Assembly (NCBI RefSeq): GCF_036983985.1 | Contig: NZ_JALAHQ010000001.1 | Coordinates: 620,001 to 684,000 of the forward strand | Direction of reading: 5' to 3' | Length of the DNA stretch: 64,000 nt | Source: Alishewanella metallidurans | Lineage (GTDB): Bacteria > Pseudomonadota > Gammaproteobacteria > Enterobacterales > Alteromonadaceae | Part shown: piece after piece, positions 18,873-28,078 of the stretch | Layout: each line of letters starts with the position of its first letter | Numbering within the stretch: position 1 is the first letter of the stretch | The notes under the pieces: generated by a model | What the model saw: only the letters and a program-made list of their open reading frames with translations | The model's database searches: none | Told to the model about the DNA's origin: nothing | Made by a program: the position numbers and the translations under genes

Positions 18873-18908
18873 AAAAACATAAAGCGCCGATCGGCGCTTT
18901 ATGTTTTT
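18873..18908. terminator. Bidirectional terminator between rpoS and the GntR gene
   Basis: A perfect 18-bp-arm palindrome, with AAAAACAT outer arms and the AAAGCGCCGA/TCGGCGCTTT core, has A and T runs on both sides. It can therefore end rpoS on the plus strand and the convergent GntR gene on the minus strand, whose last codons it overlaps. Confidence 0.9.
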
Positions 18909-19531
18909 GTTAGATACTGAATTAGCGCGTCGGTAGCGGTTGTAATATGTTCGCGTAGTAGCGTACACGCTGCATCTATGCTGCCTGCACGCAACAATGT
19001 AATTAGCTGTCGGTGTTCAGTCGCGCTAGTGTTTGCGTAACACATGCTTTGTTCTTGATAGCCGATATAGCGAGATACTTGTTGGTGCAACTGATCTAGC
19101 AAGCGCAGCAAATGCGGTTTGTGGCATTCTTGATATAGCCGTCGATGAAACTGCCAATTTAAATCACCACGCTCAAAAGCCGATAGCTGAGTATTATTGT
19201 CGATAGCAGCCAACAGATCTTCGGCTTGTCCTAAAATGCTGAAATTAAGGTTTTCTGCAGCCAGCTGTAACGCCAGGGGTTCAAGTTGTAAACGCAATAA
19301 GCATAACTCGTTGGCTTCAGCTACTGTGAAATTAGACACCTTGATACCGGCTTTACCATGGCTTTGTAGCCAGCCTTCGTTTATGAGTTGTTGCAAGGCA
19401 TCGCGCACTACAATCCGACTAACATTATAATATTCTGCTAATTGCTGCTGCGTAAGCACGGCGCTAGGTTGCCAGTGCTGCAATTGAATATCGCGTTTTA
19501 ACTGTTGGTATAGCTGCTGCTTTTTAAGCAT
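18899..19531 (-). CDS. GntR-family transcriptional regulator, FCD (FadR-like) type
   Basis: The 210 aa protein has an N-terminal winged helix (LTQQQLAEYYNVSRIVVRDALQQLINEGWL) and an all-helical FCD effector domain (QFHRRLYQECHKPHLLRLL, ATEHRQLITLL with metal-binding His). Its start overlaps the stop of the BenE-like transporter gene (TAATG), so it is the second gene of a two-gene operon and probably represses it. Two GTATAC-centred palindromes before the operon are candidate operators. The effector is unknown; an aromatic or organic acid would fit the transporter. Confidence 0.85.
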   Translation of the reverse strand: MLKKQQLYQQLKRDIQLQHWQPSAVLTQQQLAEYYNVSRIVVRDALQQLINEGWLQSHGKAGIKVSNFTVAEANELCLLRLQLEPLALQLAAENLNFSILGQAEDLLAAIDNNTQLSAFERGDLNWQFHRRLYQECHKPHLLRLLDQLHQQVSRYIGYQEQSMCYANTSATEHRQLITLLRAGSIDAACTLLREHITTATDALIQYLTKT

Positions 19532-20700
19532 TAGAGTCTCCGGCGAAAGCCATTAACCAGTAGTAACGTAATACCGCCGGCAATAATGCCCCAGAATGCG
19601 GCGGCAATGCCAAAAAAGTTCACGCCACTAGCTGTTACCAGTAAGGTGATTACGGCCGCTTCGCGGTGCTCACCTTCTGCTGTAGCAACGGCTAAATTAG
19701 CGCCTATAGTGCCTAGCAGCGCAAGCCCCGCCAGTGCGGCAATCATTTCTTTAGGAAAGGCGGCAAACAACGCGACGACAGTCGCACCTGCTAAGCCCGC
19801 TAGCAGATAAAATACTCCAGCAGCAATGCCGGCAACATAGCGTTTAGTTTTGTCTGGGTGCGCTTCAGGCCCAGTACAAATTGCGGCGGTAATGGCGGCT
19901 AAGTTCAGCGAGAAGGCGCCCCAAGGTGCAAGCAGCAGCGTAGAAGCTGCTGTCACAGTAATAAGTGGAGAAACCGGCGTTTGATAACCACTGGTACGAA
20001 TTACCGCAACACCAGGAATGTTCTGTGATGCCATGGTGACTAGCAAGAGCGGTAAACCTACACCCAGCAATGCGCTTAATGACCAGTGCGGTGTAACCCA
20101 TACTGGCGTGGTAAAGCTAAGTATTACTGAATGATAGTTAAATTGACCTTGTAGTACTACGGTGATTAATCCTGCTAACAGTACCCATAAAATTGCATAG
20201 CGCGGCGCCAAACGTTTAGCTAATAAATAGCTAATACACATTATGCCGACTAACCATAACTGGGTTTGTAATGAGGTGAAAATGCTTAAACCAAATTGCA
20301 GCAATATGCCAGCAAGCATGGCGCTGGCTAGTGGCAGCGGGATCAGTCGAGTCAGTTTATCAAACCAACCGCTAATACCAATAATTACGCCTAATACCGC
20401 AGCAAACATAAATACGCCGACAGCTTCGTTAATAGTCAAACCTTGCAAGCTGGTAGCAAGTAATGCCGCACCCGGTGTGGACCAAGCCGTGATAATTGGC
20501 GCTTTGTAATACCAAGATAGGCCGATACAGGTAGCGCCCATGCCAATACCTAGCGCAAGTAACCACGATGCCATTATTTCAGGTGTGGCACCTGCAGCTT
20601 CAGCAGCTTGCAGCACAATAGCAACTGAGCTGGCAAAGCCGACCAACACGGCGACAAAGCCGGCGACTACCGCAGATAGGCTTAGATCTTTAATCGGCAT
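19531..20700 (-). CDS. BenE-family (benzoate/H+ symporter-like) transporter
   Basis: The 389 aa inner-membrane protein has about twelve hydrophobic segments and family hallmarks: the N-terminal VAGFVAVLVGFASSVAIVLQAA, then ITAWSTPGAALLATS, and MASQNIPGVAVIRTSGY in the middle. BenE proteins import benzoate, but the family is broad and no benzoate catabolic gene is nearby, so the substrate is open. It is the promoter-proximal gene of an operon with the GntR regulator. Confidence 0.85.
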   Translation of the reverse strand: MPIKDLSLSAVVAGFVAVLVGFASSVAIVLQAAEAAGATPEIMASWLLALGIGMGATCIGLSWYYKAPIITAWSTPGAALLATSLQGLTINEAVGVFMFAAVLGVIIGISGWFDKLTRLIPLPLASAMLAGILLQFGLSIFTSLQTQLWLVGIMCISYLLAKRLAPRYAILWVLLAGLITVVLQGQFNYHSVILSFTTPVWVTPHWSLSALLGVGLPLLLVTMASQNIPGVAVIRTSGYQTPVSPLITVTAASTLLLAPWGAFSLNLAAITAAICTGPEAHPDKTKRYVAGIAAGVFYLLAGLAGATVVALFAAFPKEMIAALAGLALLGTIGANLAVATAEGEHREAAVITLLVTASGVNFFGIAAAFWGIIAGGITLLLVNGFRRRL

Positions 20701-20719
20701 AAGGGTATTTTTACTATAA

Positions 20720-20750
20720 AAGTATACTTAATTTAAAATGTATACATTTT
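20720..20750 (-). promoter_or_regulatory. Pair of GTATAC-centred palindromes, candidate GntR operators
   Basis: AAGTATACTT (20720-20729) and the perfect 16-bp palindrome AAAATGTATACATTTT (20735-20750) lie just upstream of the BenE-like gene, with centres 18 bp apart. FCD-type GntR proteins often bind short palindromes of this kind. Assignment to the regulator encoded in the same operon is inference. Confidence 0.55.
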
Positions 20751-20842
20751 TAGATGAGTAAGCAAGTGCAGTTAAATTAAATACGGCGGAGTAAACGTTA
20801 AGCAAGTTTATATTGAATACGTATAGCGCAGTGTGGCGTGCC

Positions 20843-20940
20843 GAATCGGTTTGTTCACGCCAACACGCCGTAAATACGTCCATGTAGGCTCGTTTCCGCC
20901 CATCCAGGGCTTCAACGGTCGGCTTTGAACAAACCGATTC
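20843..20940. repeat. 98-bp stem-loop repeat element, copy 1
   Basis: A perfect 15-bp terminal inverted repeat (GAATCGGTTTGTTCA at 20843-20857 with TGAACAAACCGATTC at 20926-20940) encloses a core containing CCAACACGCCGTAAA. The same core and layout recur at 43798-43894. It ends 12 bases before the mutS stop codon and may serve as the 3' end of the mutS message. It encodes nothing. The flank has a 9-bp tandem duplication (ATTCTAGCT twice, 20937-20954). Confidence 0.75.
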
Positions 20941-20952
20941 TAGCTATTCTAG

Positions 20953-23541
20953 CTATAGTCGGCTTTTTAGTTCGTACAGCAACGCTAACGCCTGACGGGC
21001 GCTTAAATCATCAGGGTTAATATCTCGTAATTGCTCTACTATCGGGTGTTCGGCTTCTAGTAAGCTCAACTGAGGCTGCACAGTTGTAGCTATCGTTTGT
21101 GTGGCTGTCGTTTTTGCTACCGCAGTGTTGCTGTGCTGTTCTAGCTCGCTAAGTTTAAGGCGTGCCCGCTGGATAACGGCTTTAGGTACGCCAGCTAATT
21201 GTGCAACCTGCAAACCAAAGCTTTTGCTAGCAGCACCGTCCTGAACTTGGTGCATAAATACAATATCATCACCGTGCTCTATGGCATCTAAGTGCACATT
21301 AGCCAGTGCTGGCAATTGATCTGCTAGCACGGTTAACTCAAAATAGTGGGTAGCAAATAAGGTCAATGATTTTATTGTTGTTGCCAAATAATCAGCACAG
21401 GCCCAGGCTAAACTAAGGCCATCATATGTGCTGGTGCCTCGGCCAATTTCATCCATTAATACTAAGCTATGTTCGGTAGCATGATGCAAAATGGTTGCAG
21501 TTTCGGTCATCTCAACCATAAAGGTCGAACGGCCTGAGGCCAGATCATCTGATGCACCAATTCGAGTGAAAATACGATCGATCGGGCCAATTTCTGCTTG
21601 GTCTGCGGGCACAAAACAACCAATATAGGCCATTAAAACAATCAGCGCGGTTTGGCGCATATAAGTTGATTTACCACCCATGTTGGGGCCGGTAATCATT
21701 AGCATACGCCGTTGAGCATGTAAATTTAATGGGTTGGCAATAAAGGGCTCGGTTAATACTTGCTCTACCACTGGATGCCTTGCCTGTTGCAGCATAATGC
21801 CAGTAGTGCTGGTTAACTTTGGCTGGCAGTAATTTAAGTTATCGGCGCGCTCGGCAAAAGTACACAACACATCTAACTCGGCCAGAGTTTGTGCTAATTG
21901 CTGCAGTTGTGCTAAAAATGGTGTCGTCAGTAAAAATAGCTGCTCGTATAACTGCTTCTCAAGTGCTAATGCTTTGCTTTGGCTACCAAGTACTTTGTCT
22001 TCGTATTCTTTTAACTCAGGAATAATATAGCGTTCATTATTTTTTAGTGTTTGTCGGCGAATGTATTCCGCTGGTACTTTAGTATCGGCACTGCGGCCGG
22101 TTTCAATGTAATAACCGTGCACGCGGTTAAAACCTACTTTTAACGACGCAATACCAGTGCGTTCGCGTTCGCGCAGTTCTAGTTGGTCTAAATAGTCGGT
22201 TGCGCCCTCAGCTAGCGCCCGCCATTGGTCTAGCTCGGCGTTATAGCCGTTGGCAATAACACCACCATCGCGAATAAGCACCGGCGGCGCTTCAACAATG
22301 GCACGTTCTAACAACTCGCATAGTGCTGGCAGTGGCTTAGCTGCTTGGCTAATTTGTTGTAACAACGGGCTTTGCAACAGGCTAAGCTTTGGTGCTAACT
22401 CGGGTAGCTGCTGCAGCGCTTGGCGTAAGCGGGCAAAGTCACGTGGTCGGGCACTTCGTAGTGCTAAGCGGGCGATAACACGTTCAATGTCGCCAATATG
22501 TTTTAATTGCGGCTGTAATTGCTCGTAATGCTTAAATAACTCAGCAACGGCATTAAGCCGCGCATTTACTTGTGTTTGTTGGCGTAGTGGAGCATGGATC
22601 CAACGCTTTAATAAGCGTGAGCCCATGGCTGTTTGGCTGTGGTCTAACACGGCCGCTAAGGTATGCTCGTAATGTCCGGCTAAATTTTGTGTCAGCTCTA
22701 AATTACGCCGAGTAGCGGCATCTAATACAATATTGTCTTGCGCACGTTCAAGTGCAATAGCACGAATATGCGGCAGTGCGGCGCGCTGGGTGTCTTTAAC
22801 GTATTGCATAACACAGCCAGCGGCCATAATGGCCACAGGAGCTTCATCAACACCAAAACTGAGTAAATCTTTAGTGCCAAACTGCTGACATAATAAACGT
22901 TTTGCTGTAGCCAGTTCAAATTCCCAAATGGGTCGGCGGCGCGCGCCTTTGCGTTTTTCTAGCAACAACGGCTGAGAAAAATCTTCTGGATATAATAATT
23001 CGGCGGGGTTTAAGCGCTGTAATAGCGCAGCCAAATCGTCAAAATTATCTACTTGATTTAATAAAAAACGGCCACTACTTAAATCTAATTGGGCCAAACC
23101 GAATTGCCCCCGCAATTGGCTAATAGCACAGAGCAAGTTATCTTGGCGTTCATTTAACAGGGCTTCATCGGTTACCGTGCCCGGAGTCACTATACGCACT
23201 ACTTTGCGTTCAACGGGGCCCTTGCTGGTGGCTGGGTCACCAATTTGCTCACAAATAGCCACCGACTCGCCTAATTGTACTAAGCGGGCTAAATAACCTT
23301 CTATGGCATGGTAAGGTACGCCAGCCATAGGAATAGGCAAGCCACCGCTTTGGCCGCGCTTGGTCAGCGATATATCTAGTAATGCCGCAGCGCGTTTGGC
23401 ATCATCAAAAAACAGCTCGTAAAAATCGCCCATACGATATAGCAACAAAATATCGGGGTGCTCACTTTTAATGCCTAAATACTGCTGCATCATCGGCGTA
23501 TGTGCGCTTAACGCTTGCTCCATTTTCTGGTCTGACGGCAT
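20953..23541 (-). CDS. mutS: DNA mismatch repair protein MutS
   Basis: MutS recognises mismatches and recruits MutL. The 862 aa protein contains the mismatch-binding motif DFYELFFDDAKRAA with the wedge Phe, connector and lever domains, and the ATPase with Walker A TGPNMGGKSTYMRQ and Walker B LVLMDEIGRGTSTYDGL. The C-terminal end LSARQALALLYELKS is the tetramerisation/beta-clamp region. It is divergent from pncC, with 32 bases between the two starts. mutS next to cinA/pncC and recA is a standard gammaproteobacterial order. Confidence 0.98.
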   Translation of the reverse strand: MPSDQKMEQALSAHTPMMQQYLGIKSEHPDILLLYRMGDFYELFFDDAKRAAALLDISLTKRGQSGGLPIPMAGVPYHAIEGYLARLVQLGESVAICEQIGDPATSKGPVERKVVRIVTPGTVTDEALLNERQDNLLCAISQLRGQFGLAQLDLSSGRFLLNQVDNFDDLAALLQRLNPAELLYPEDFSQPLLLEKRKGARRRPIWEFELATAKRLLCQQFGTKDLLSFGVDEAPVAIMAAGCVMQYVKDTQRAALPHIRAIALERAQDNIVLDAATRRNLELTQNLAGHYEHTLAAVLDHSQTAMGSRLLKRWIHAPLRQQTQVNARLNAVAELFKHYEQLQPQLKHIGDIERVIARLALRSARPRDFARLRQALQQLPELAPKLSLLQSPLLQQISQAAKPLPALCELLERAIVEAPPVLIRDGGVIANGYNAELDQWRALAEGATDYLDQLELRERERTGIASLKVGFNRVHGYYIETGRSADTKVPAEYIRRQTLKNNERYIIPELKEYEDKVLGSQSKALALEKQLYEQLFLLTTPFLAQLQQLAQTLAELDVLCTFAERADNLNYCQPKLTSTTGIMLQQARHPVVEQVLTEPFIANPLNLHAQRRMLMITGPNMGGKSTYMRQTALIVLMAYIGCFVPADQAEIGPIDRIFTRIGASDDLASGRSTFMVEMTETATILHHATEHSLVLMDEIGRGTSTYDGLSLAWACADYLATTIKSLTLFATHYFELTVLADQLPALANVHLDAIEHGDDIVFMHQVQDGAASKSFGLQVAQLAGVPKAVIQRARLKLSELEQHSNTAVAKTTATQTIATTVQPQLSLLEAEHPIVEQLRDINPDDLSARQALALLYELKSRL

Positions 23542-23573
23542 AATGCTGTTCTAAATTCCTTGTTGGATAAAAT

Positions 23574-24074
23574 ATGACGGTCGCAGCAGATAGCCTGCAG
23601 CTGGCGACAGAATTAGGCCAGCTATTATTACGGAAAAAATGGACGATAACCACTGCAGAATCGTGCACTGGTGGTGGCATTGGTTATTGGCTTACGGCGG
23701 TGGCCGGCAGTTCGGCCTATATTGATCGAGGTTTTATCACTTACAGCAATAAAGCCAAGCAGCAATTACTTGGCGTACGCAGTGCAACCTTGCTGCAGTT
23801 TGGTGCGGTAAGTGAAGACACTGTGCGTGAAATGGCCGAGGGTGCTGCTAAAGCCGCTAACGCGAATTTAGCTATTGCGGTATCGGGTATAGCCGGGCCA
23901 GATGGGGGTTCAGAGTACAAACCGGTAGGCACAGTGTGTTTTGGCTTTTTCCTTAATGGACAGTTAGCGACTCAACGTTTAGTGTTTACTGGTGATCGGC
24001 AACAAGTAAGACAACAAGCAATAGATTATGCTCTTAAACAAAGTATCGAACTGTTGACAGCAGTTATACAGTAG
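23574..24074 (+). CDS. pncC: Nicotinamide-nucleotide amidase PncC (CinA C-terminal family)
   Basis: PncC deamidates nicotinamide mononucleotide to nicotinate mononucleotide in pyridine nucleotide recycling. The 166 aa protein is the single-domain form. It has the TTAESCTGGGIGYWLTAV motif with the catalytic Ser and the AVSGIAGPDGG segment. The gene lies directly upstream of recA and before its LexA box, as in many gammaproteobacteria. Confidence 0.92.
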   Translation: MTVAADSLQLATELGQLLLRKKWTITTAESCTGGGIGYWLTAVAGSSAYIDRGFITYSNKAKQQLLGVRSATLLQFGAVSEDTVREMAEGAAKAANANLAIAVSGIAGPDGGSEYKPVGTVCFGFFLNGQLATQRLVFTGDRQQVRQQAIDYALKQSIELLTAVIQ

Positions 24075-24076
24075 AG

Positions 24077-24096
24077 TACTGTACGAGCATACAGTG
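24077..24096 (+). promoter_or_regulatory. LexA (SOS) box upstream of recA
   Basis: The 20-mer TACTGTACGAGCATACAGTG matches the consensus CTGT-N8-ACAG exactly, with the outer TA also kept on the left. It starts 3 bases after the pncC stop and ends 40 bases before the recA start, so SOS control of recA is expected. Confidence 0.92.
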
Positions 24097-24136
24097 TTAA
24101 TGGTCCGGCATGCCCGGCGCAACCTTGGATATAAAA

Positions 24137-25180
24137 ATGGACGATAATAAACAAAAAGCCCTTACCGCCGCCTTAAGTCAAATTGAACGTCAATTCGGTA
24201 AAGGCTCTATTATGCGTCTGGGCGATAGCACAGCGCTAGATATAGCTGCAGTTTCTACTGGCTCGTTAGGTTTAGATATTGCACTTGGTATAGGTGGCTT
24301 ACCTTATGGCCGTATTGTAGAAATTTACGGCCCAGAGTCGTCAGGTAAAACCACTTTAACGTTGCAGGTTATTGCTGAAGCACAAAAAGCCGGTAAAACC
24401 TGCGCTTTTATTGACGCTGAGCACGCGCTAGACCCGGTATATGCTAAGAAGTTAGGCGTAAATGTTGACCAATTGTTGGTGTCGCAACCAGACACGGGCG
24501 AGCAAGCATTAGAGATTTGCGACATGCTGGTACGATCTGCTGCGGTAGATGTAGTGGTTGTCGACTCGGTTGCTGCATTAACGCCAAAAGCAGAAATTGA
24601 AGGTGATATGGGCGATAGCCACATGGGCCTGCAAGCGCGTTTAATGTCACAGGCGCTACGTAAGTTAACCGGTAATATTAAGCGTTCTAATACGCTAGTT
24701 ATTTTTATCAACCAAATTCGTATGAAAATTGGTGTGATGTTTGGTAACCCAGAAACCACTACGGGTGGTAACGCACTTAAGTTTTATGCCTCAGTGCGCT
24801 TAGATATTCGCCGTATTGGTTCAGTTAAAGATGGCGAAGAAATTGTTGGTAACGAAACCCGAGTTAAGGTAGTTAAAAACAAGGTTGCACCACCATTTAA
24901 ACAAGCCGAATTTATTATTCAATATGGTGCTGGTATCAACAAACTAGGCGAGCTGGTTGATTTAGGTGTCGCACAAGGTTTGGTAGACAAAGCCGGCGCT
25001 TGGTATGCTTATCAGGGTAATAAAATTGGCCAAGGTAAAGCCAACGCTATGAAATATCTAGCTGATAATCCAAAAATAGCGGATGAAATTGAGAAAGAGC
25101 TGCGCAGCCGTTTATTATTAAAGCCGGGTGAGAAGCCAATTGAAGAAAGTATACCTGAAGCCTTTGAAGCTGATTTGTAA
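24137..25180 (+). CDS. recA: Recombinase RecA
   Basis: RecA forms filaments on single-stranded DNA for homologous recombination and triggers LexA self-cleavage. The ATP-binding GPESSGKTT, the GDSHMGLQARLMSQALRK loop-1 region and the DNA-binding loop NPETTTGGNALKFYASVR are intact. The start is taken at MDDNKQKAL (ATG 24137), giving 347 aa; the ORF could begin 9 codons earlier, but that N-terminus is not family-like. recX, which usually follows recA, is absent. A terminator and the convergent rnhA gene come next. Confidence 0.98.
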   Translation: MDDNKQKALTAALSQIERQFGKGSIMRLGDSTALDIAAVSTGSLGLDIALGIGGLPYGRIVEIYGPESSGKTTLTLQVIAEAQKAGKTCAFIDAEHALDPVYAKKLGVNVDQLLVSQPDTGEQALEICDMLVRSAAVDVVVVDSVAALTPKAEIEGDMGDSHMGLQARLMSQALRKLTGNIKRSNTLVIFINQIRMKIGVMFGNPETTTGGNALKFYASVRLDIRRIGSVKDGEEIVGNETRVKVVKNKVAPPFKQAEFIIQYGAGINKLGELVDLGVAQGLVDKAGAWYAYQGNKIGQGKANAMKYLADNPKIADEIEKELRSRLLLKPGEKPIEESIPEAFEADL

Positions 25181-25240
25181 AATCAGTATTACTAAGGATC
25201 AATAAAGCCAATAGTAAGTTTTATATTGGCAATTAAATTT

Positions 25241-25275
25241 AACAAGGCTACCTAAACAGTAGCCTTGTTTGTATT
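25241..25275 (+). terminator. Terminator after recA
   Basis: AACAAGGCTA (25241-25250) pairs with TAGCCTTGTT (25260-25269), followed by TGTATTT. The outer A and T runs may also let it serve the convergent rnhA gene. Confidence 0.8.
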
Positions 25276-25279
25276 TGCG

Positions 25280-25753
25280 TTAAGGCTGTTTTAACTCAAA
25301 CTCGGTATCAACCGTGCTAGGTTTAGCTTCTGCTGCGGTGCGCGCTAGTACGTCACAACGTTCGTTTTCAGGGTGTCCAGCATGACCTTTAACCCAATGC
25401 CATTCAACTTTGTGGGCTTGCGTCGCAAGATCTAACCGTTGCCATAAATCCTGATTTTTAACGGGTTGTTTCTGGCTGGTTTTCCAATTGTTGCGTTTCC
25501 AACCGGCCAGCCATTGGGTAATACCTAAACGTACATATTGGCTGTCGGTTGTTAAGTCAACATCGCAGCCATCTTTTAAGCTTTCTAAACCGATGATAGC
25601 CGCCAATAGCTCCATGCGGTTATTCGTGGTTAAACGAAAGCCACCACTTAATTCTTTAAGGTGCTGCTTATACTTCAGTACCACACCATAACCGCCCGGT
25701 CCTGGGTTGCCCAAACAAGAGCCGTCGGTGTAGATCTCAACAGTTTTACGCAT
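25280..25753 (-). CDS. rnhA: Ribonuclease HI
   Basis: RNase HI cleaves RNA in RNA-DNA hybrids. The catalytic carboxylates are visible in order: Asp in EIYTDGSCLGNPGPGG, Glu in NNRMELLAA, Asp in TTDSQYV and a final Asp in ENERCDVLA. The ATG at 25753 is chosen because AGGAAAGG lies just before it. The longer frame would put that ribosome-binding site inside the gene. It is divergent from dnaQ, the classical rnhA/dnaQ arrangement. Confidence 0.96.
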   Translation of the reverse strand: MRKTVEIYTDGSCLGNPGPGGYGVVLKYKQHLKELSGGFRLTTNNRMELLAAIIGLESLKDGCDVDLTTDSQYVRLGITQWLAGWKRNNWKTSQKQPVKNQDLWQRLDLATQAHKVEWHWVKGHAGHPENERCDVLARTAAEAKPSTVDTEFELKQP

Positions 25754-25832
25754 AAAGCCTTTCCTCAAAGCAAAACGGCGTATAATCTAACCCAAGTATG
25801 CGAAAAAACGAAACTTACTCTGGTTAAAAAAT

Positions 25833-26534
25833 ATGGCTAAAAGACAAATTATTCTCGACACTGAAACGACTGGTATAAATCCAAAAGACGGCCATCGTAT
25901 CATTGAAATTGGTTGCGTTGAGATGATCAACCGCCGTTTTACTGGCAACAACTTTCATGTCTACATTAACCCTGAGCGCGTTATTGATGTTGAGGCCGTA
26001 GCGGTACACGGTATCACTAATGAGCGATTAAAAGATGAACCCAAGTTTCGAGCTATTGCAAAAAGCTTTTATGATTATATTCAAGGTGCTGAATTAGTCA
26101 TCCATAATGCCGCGTTTGACGTTGGTTTTATTAATAACGAGTTTTCGCTATTACATCCGCAACTGCCACCGGTAGAGCAGTATTGCACCATTCTTGATAC
26201 TTTATTGCTAGCGCGAGAAATGCACCCAGGGCAAAAAAATAACCTCGATGCACTTTGTCGCCGTTATGATATCAATAATAGCCACCGGACACTGCACGGC
26301 GCCTTATTAGATGCGGAAATACTAGCCGACGTATATCTTTTAATGACCGGCGGTCAGGTTAGTCTAAACTTAGCAAATGAGCAGGATAGCGCTAATACCG
26401 GTGATAACCCTATAGCAATAAAGCGCAGCGGGGGGCTTAGGGTAATACGTGCAAGTGAGCCAGAGTTAGTTGCTCATGATGCGCGGCTTGATTTAGTGCA
26501 GAAAAAAGGGGGCAGTTGCTTGTGGCGAGATTAA
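25833..26534 (+). CDS. dnaQ: DNA polymerase III epsilon subunit (proofreading exonuclease)
   Basis: DnaQ is the 3'-5' exonuclease of the replicative polymerase. The DEDDh motifs are present: ILDTETTGI, IHNAAFDVGF and HGALLDAEILADVYL. The C-terminal part ends in a tail for binding the alpha subunit (GLRVIRASEPEL region). The end overlaps the start of the downstream membrane-protein gene by 13 bases, indicating coupling. Confidence 0.96.
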   Translation: MAKRQIILDTETTGINPKDGHRIIEIGCVEMINRRFTGNNFHVYINPERVIDVEAVAVHGITNERLKDEPKFRAIAKSFYDYIQGAELVIHNAAFDVGFINNEFSLLHPQLPPVEQYCTILDTLLLAREMHPGQKNNLDALCRRYDINNSHRTLHGALLDAEILADVYLLMTGGQVSLNLANEQDSANTGDNPIAIKRSGGLRVIRASEPELVAHDARLDLVQKKGGSCLWRD

Positions 26535-27970
26535 TAATACTGTGCTGTTTATTACTGAGTCCGTTATTAGTAGCGCAAACTAGCGAACGTGCCGATTTAC
26601 TGCAGGAAAAAAATAAACAACCGTCGGAATTAGACCAACCTCTGAGTAATGGTTTTGAGTTGCTGCGCGATTTACCCACGAAAAATCAGATCCCGATGTT
26701 TGAAAATCGCTTTCGCATTGACGAAAACGTCGAAGAAATTACTTTATTGTTATTTCGTCGGCGCGGCTCGGCATCTACGGTATTAGTGCGTCCTGATGGC
26801 AGTAAAATTCATTTTCAAACCGCGGAAGCGCAAAAAGTGCGTTGGCATGATGCCAGTAGTTATGATCTTATTGAAATAAAGAACCCAACCCCAGGGCCTT
26901 GGCAAGCCGTTGGTAAGCTGTTGCCAGAAAGTAGAATTATGGTATTAACTGACATTAAACTTAATGTCGATCCCTTACCCAGTAATTTAATGGTAGGTGA
27001 AACCATAAAAATTACCGCTAGGTTAACCAATGCTAATCAACCAATAAACGTTAAAGATTTTCGTGATGTATTAGCGTTAGAAATGATTTTTGTCAGCACC
27101 AATAATGCTGATTACGACAACTTTGGTCGTGGTGTGGTGCAGGTTGCGCAATTTAGAGATGATGGCAAGGGCTACGACGAACGAGCCAGAGATGGTGTGT
27201 TTACCGGTGAGTTTCAACTACGCTTTATTGCTGGTGAATGGACACCTAAATATATCGTACGTACACCACTGTATACTCGTGAAGTAGAGCAAACTCCGGT
27301 CATATTGAAAGCGGCACCAATAACCGCGGATATTACTGCTGCAGTGGCAGCGGATGAAACGACGCCAGAACAACAAGTAAAGCCGCATCAAATTGTGTTT
27401 CGTGTAACAGACGACAGTGTAAATAAAGCGACGGTGCTGCTACAAGGGCGAATACGTTACCCTAACGGCGATGTAGAGGAGTTTGCGTTAAACGAACCTA
27501 ACGTAACACCTAGAACGTTAGAACTGCGTAACCGCGGTCACGGTAGCTATATTTTGGACGTATCGGCGTTTGGCACTATGCAAGATGGCCGTGAGTTTGC
27601 TATCACCTTGCCGGAAATTAGTTTTGTGGTAAACCGCCCGGTATTTGAAGCGCCTGCATTGGATGATTTACCGCAAAAAATTAAAGATGAAATCGCGGCC
27701 GAGCAAGCCGGACCGGAAGCCGAGTTTCCTTGGGGCTTGGTCATTATCGTTAATTTATTAACCTTAGTTGGTGGCAGTTTTGCTATTTGGTTTGTGATGT
27801 CAGATAAAAAAATAGCTGATTTACTCTTTTGGCGTAAAAAGCCGGTTGAAGTTGCGATTAGCAGTGCGACAAACAAAGCTGAAGACAGCAACGTAACGAA
27901 AAATAGTAATAATGTGCAAAAAAACAACGATATGGATGACATTCTAGATCTAACCCTACCGGATGACTAA
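26522..27970 (+). CDS. TIGR03503-family protein (VWA-like beta-rich, single-pass membrane)
   Basis: The 482 aa protein has a signal peptide (IILCCLLLSPLLVAQ), a long periplasmic region of beta-rich repeats with an Asp/Gly-rich segment (FRDDGKGYDERARDGVFTGEF), a single membrane segment near residues 415-435 (WGLVIIVNLLTLVGGSFAIWF) and an Asn- and Asp-rich cytoplasmic tail. This family usually sits beside dnaQ and tRNA-Asp genes in Vibrio and Shewanella relatives; its function is unknown to me. I prefer the GTG at 26522, with GGGGG 9 bases upstream, over the TTG at 26516. Either overlaps the end of dnaQ. Confidence 0.75.
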   Translation: MARLIILCCLLLSPLLVAQTSERADLLQEKNKQPSELDQPLSNGFELLRDLPTKNQIPMFENRFRIDENVEEITLLLFRRRGSASTVLVRPDGSKIHFQTAEAQKVRWHDASSYDLIEIKNPTPGPWQAVGKLLPESRIMVLTDIKLNVDPLPSNLMVGETIKITARLTNANQPINVKDFRDVLALEMIFVSTNNADYDNFGRGVVQVAQFRDDGKGYDERARDGVFTGEFQLRFIAGEWTPKYIVRTPLYTREVEQTPVILKAAPITADITAAVAADETTPEQQVKPHQIVFRVTDDSVNKATVLLQGRIRYPNGDVEEFALNEPNVTPRTLELRNRGHGSYILDVSAFGTMQDGREFAITLPEISFVVNRPVFEAPALDDLPQKIKDEIAAEQAGPEAEFPWGLVIIVNLLTLVGGSFAIWFVMSDKKIADLLFWRKKPVEVAISSATNKAEDSNVTKNSNNVQKNNDMDDILDLTLPDD

Positions 27971-27998
27971 GGATTAGGCAAAAGCGGCAAAAAAGGAG

Positions 27999-28027
27999 TT
28001 GACGACCTATCGGCTAATCCGTATCAT
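27999..28027 (+). promoter_or_regulatory. Promoter of the tRNA-Asp array
   Basis: -35 TTGACG (27999-28004), a 17-base spacer and -10 TATCAT (28022-28027) are followed by a GC-rich discriminator (TCCCGCCGC). That discriminator type is typical of stable-RNA promoters under stringent control. It lies about 50 bases before the first tRNA. Confidence 0.75.
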
Positions 28028-28078
28028 TCCCGCCGCAATGCAGGATACCCAAATGAAATTCTGCAGTGTAATTGGTGC

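Noticed and set aside
20953..23541. Open frames antisense to mutS, up to 92 codons
   Set aside because: No ribosome-binding sites and no protein-like composition; mutS explains the region.
24110..24136. Earlier recA start
   Set aside because: It lacks a good ribosome-binding site, and RecA proteins start at the MDDNK-type sequence.
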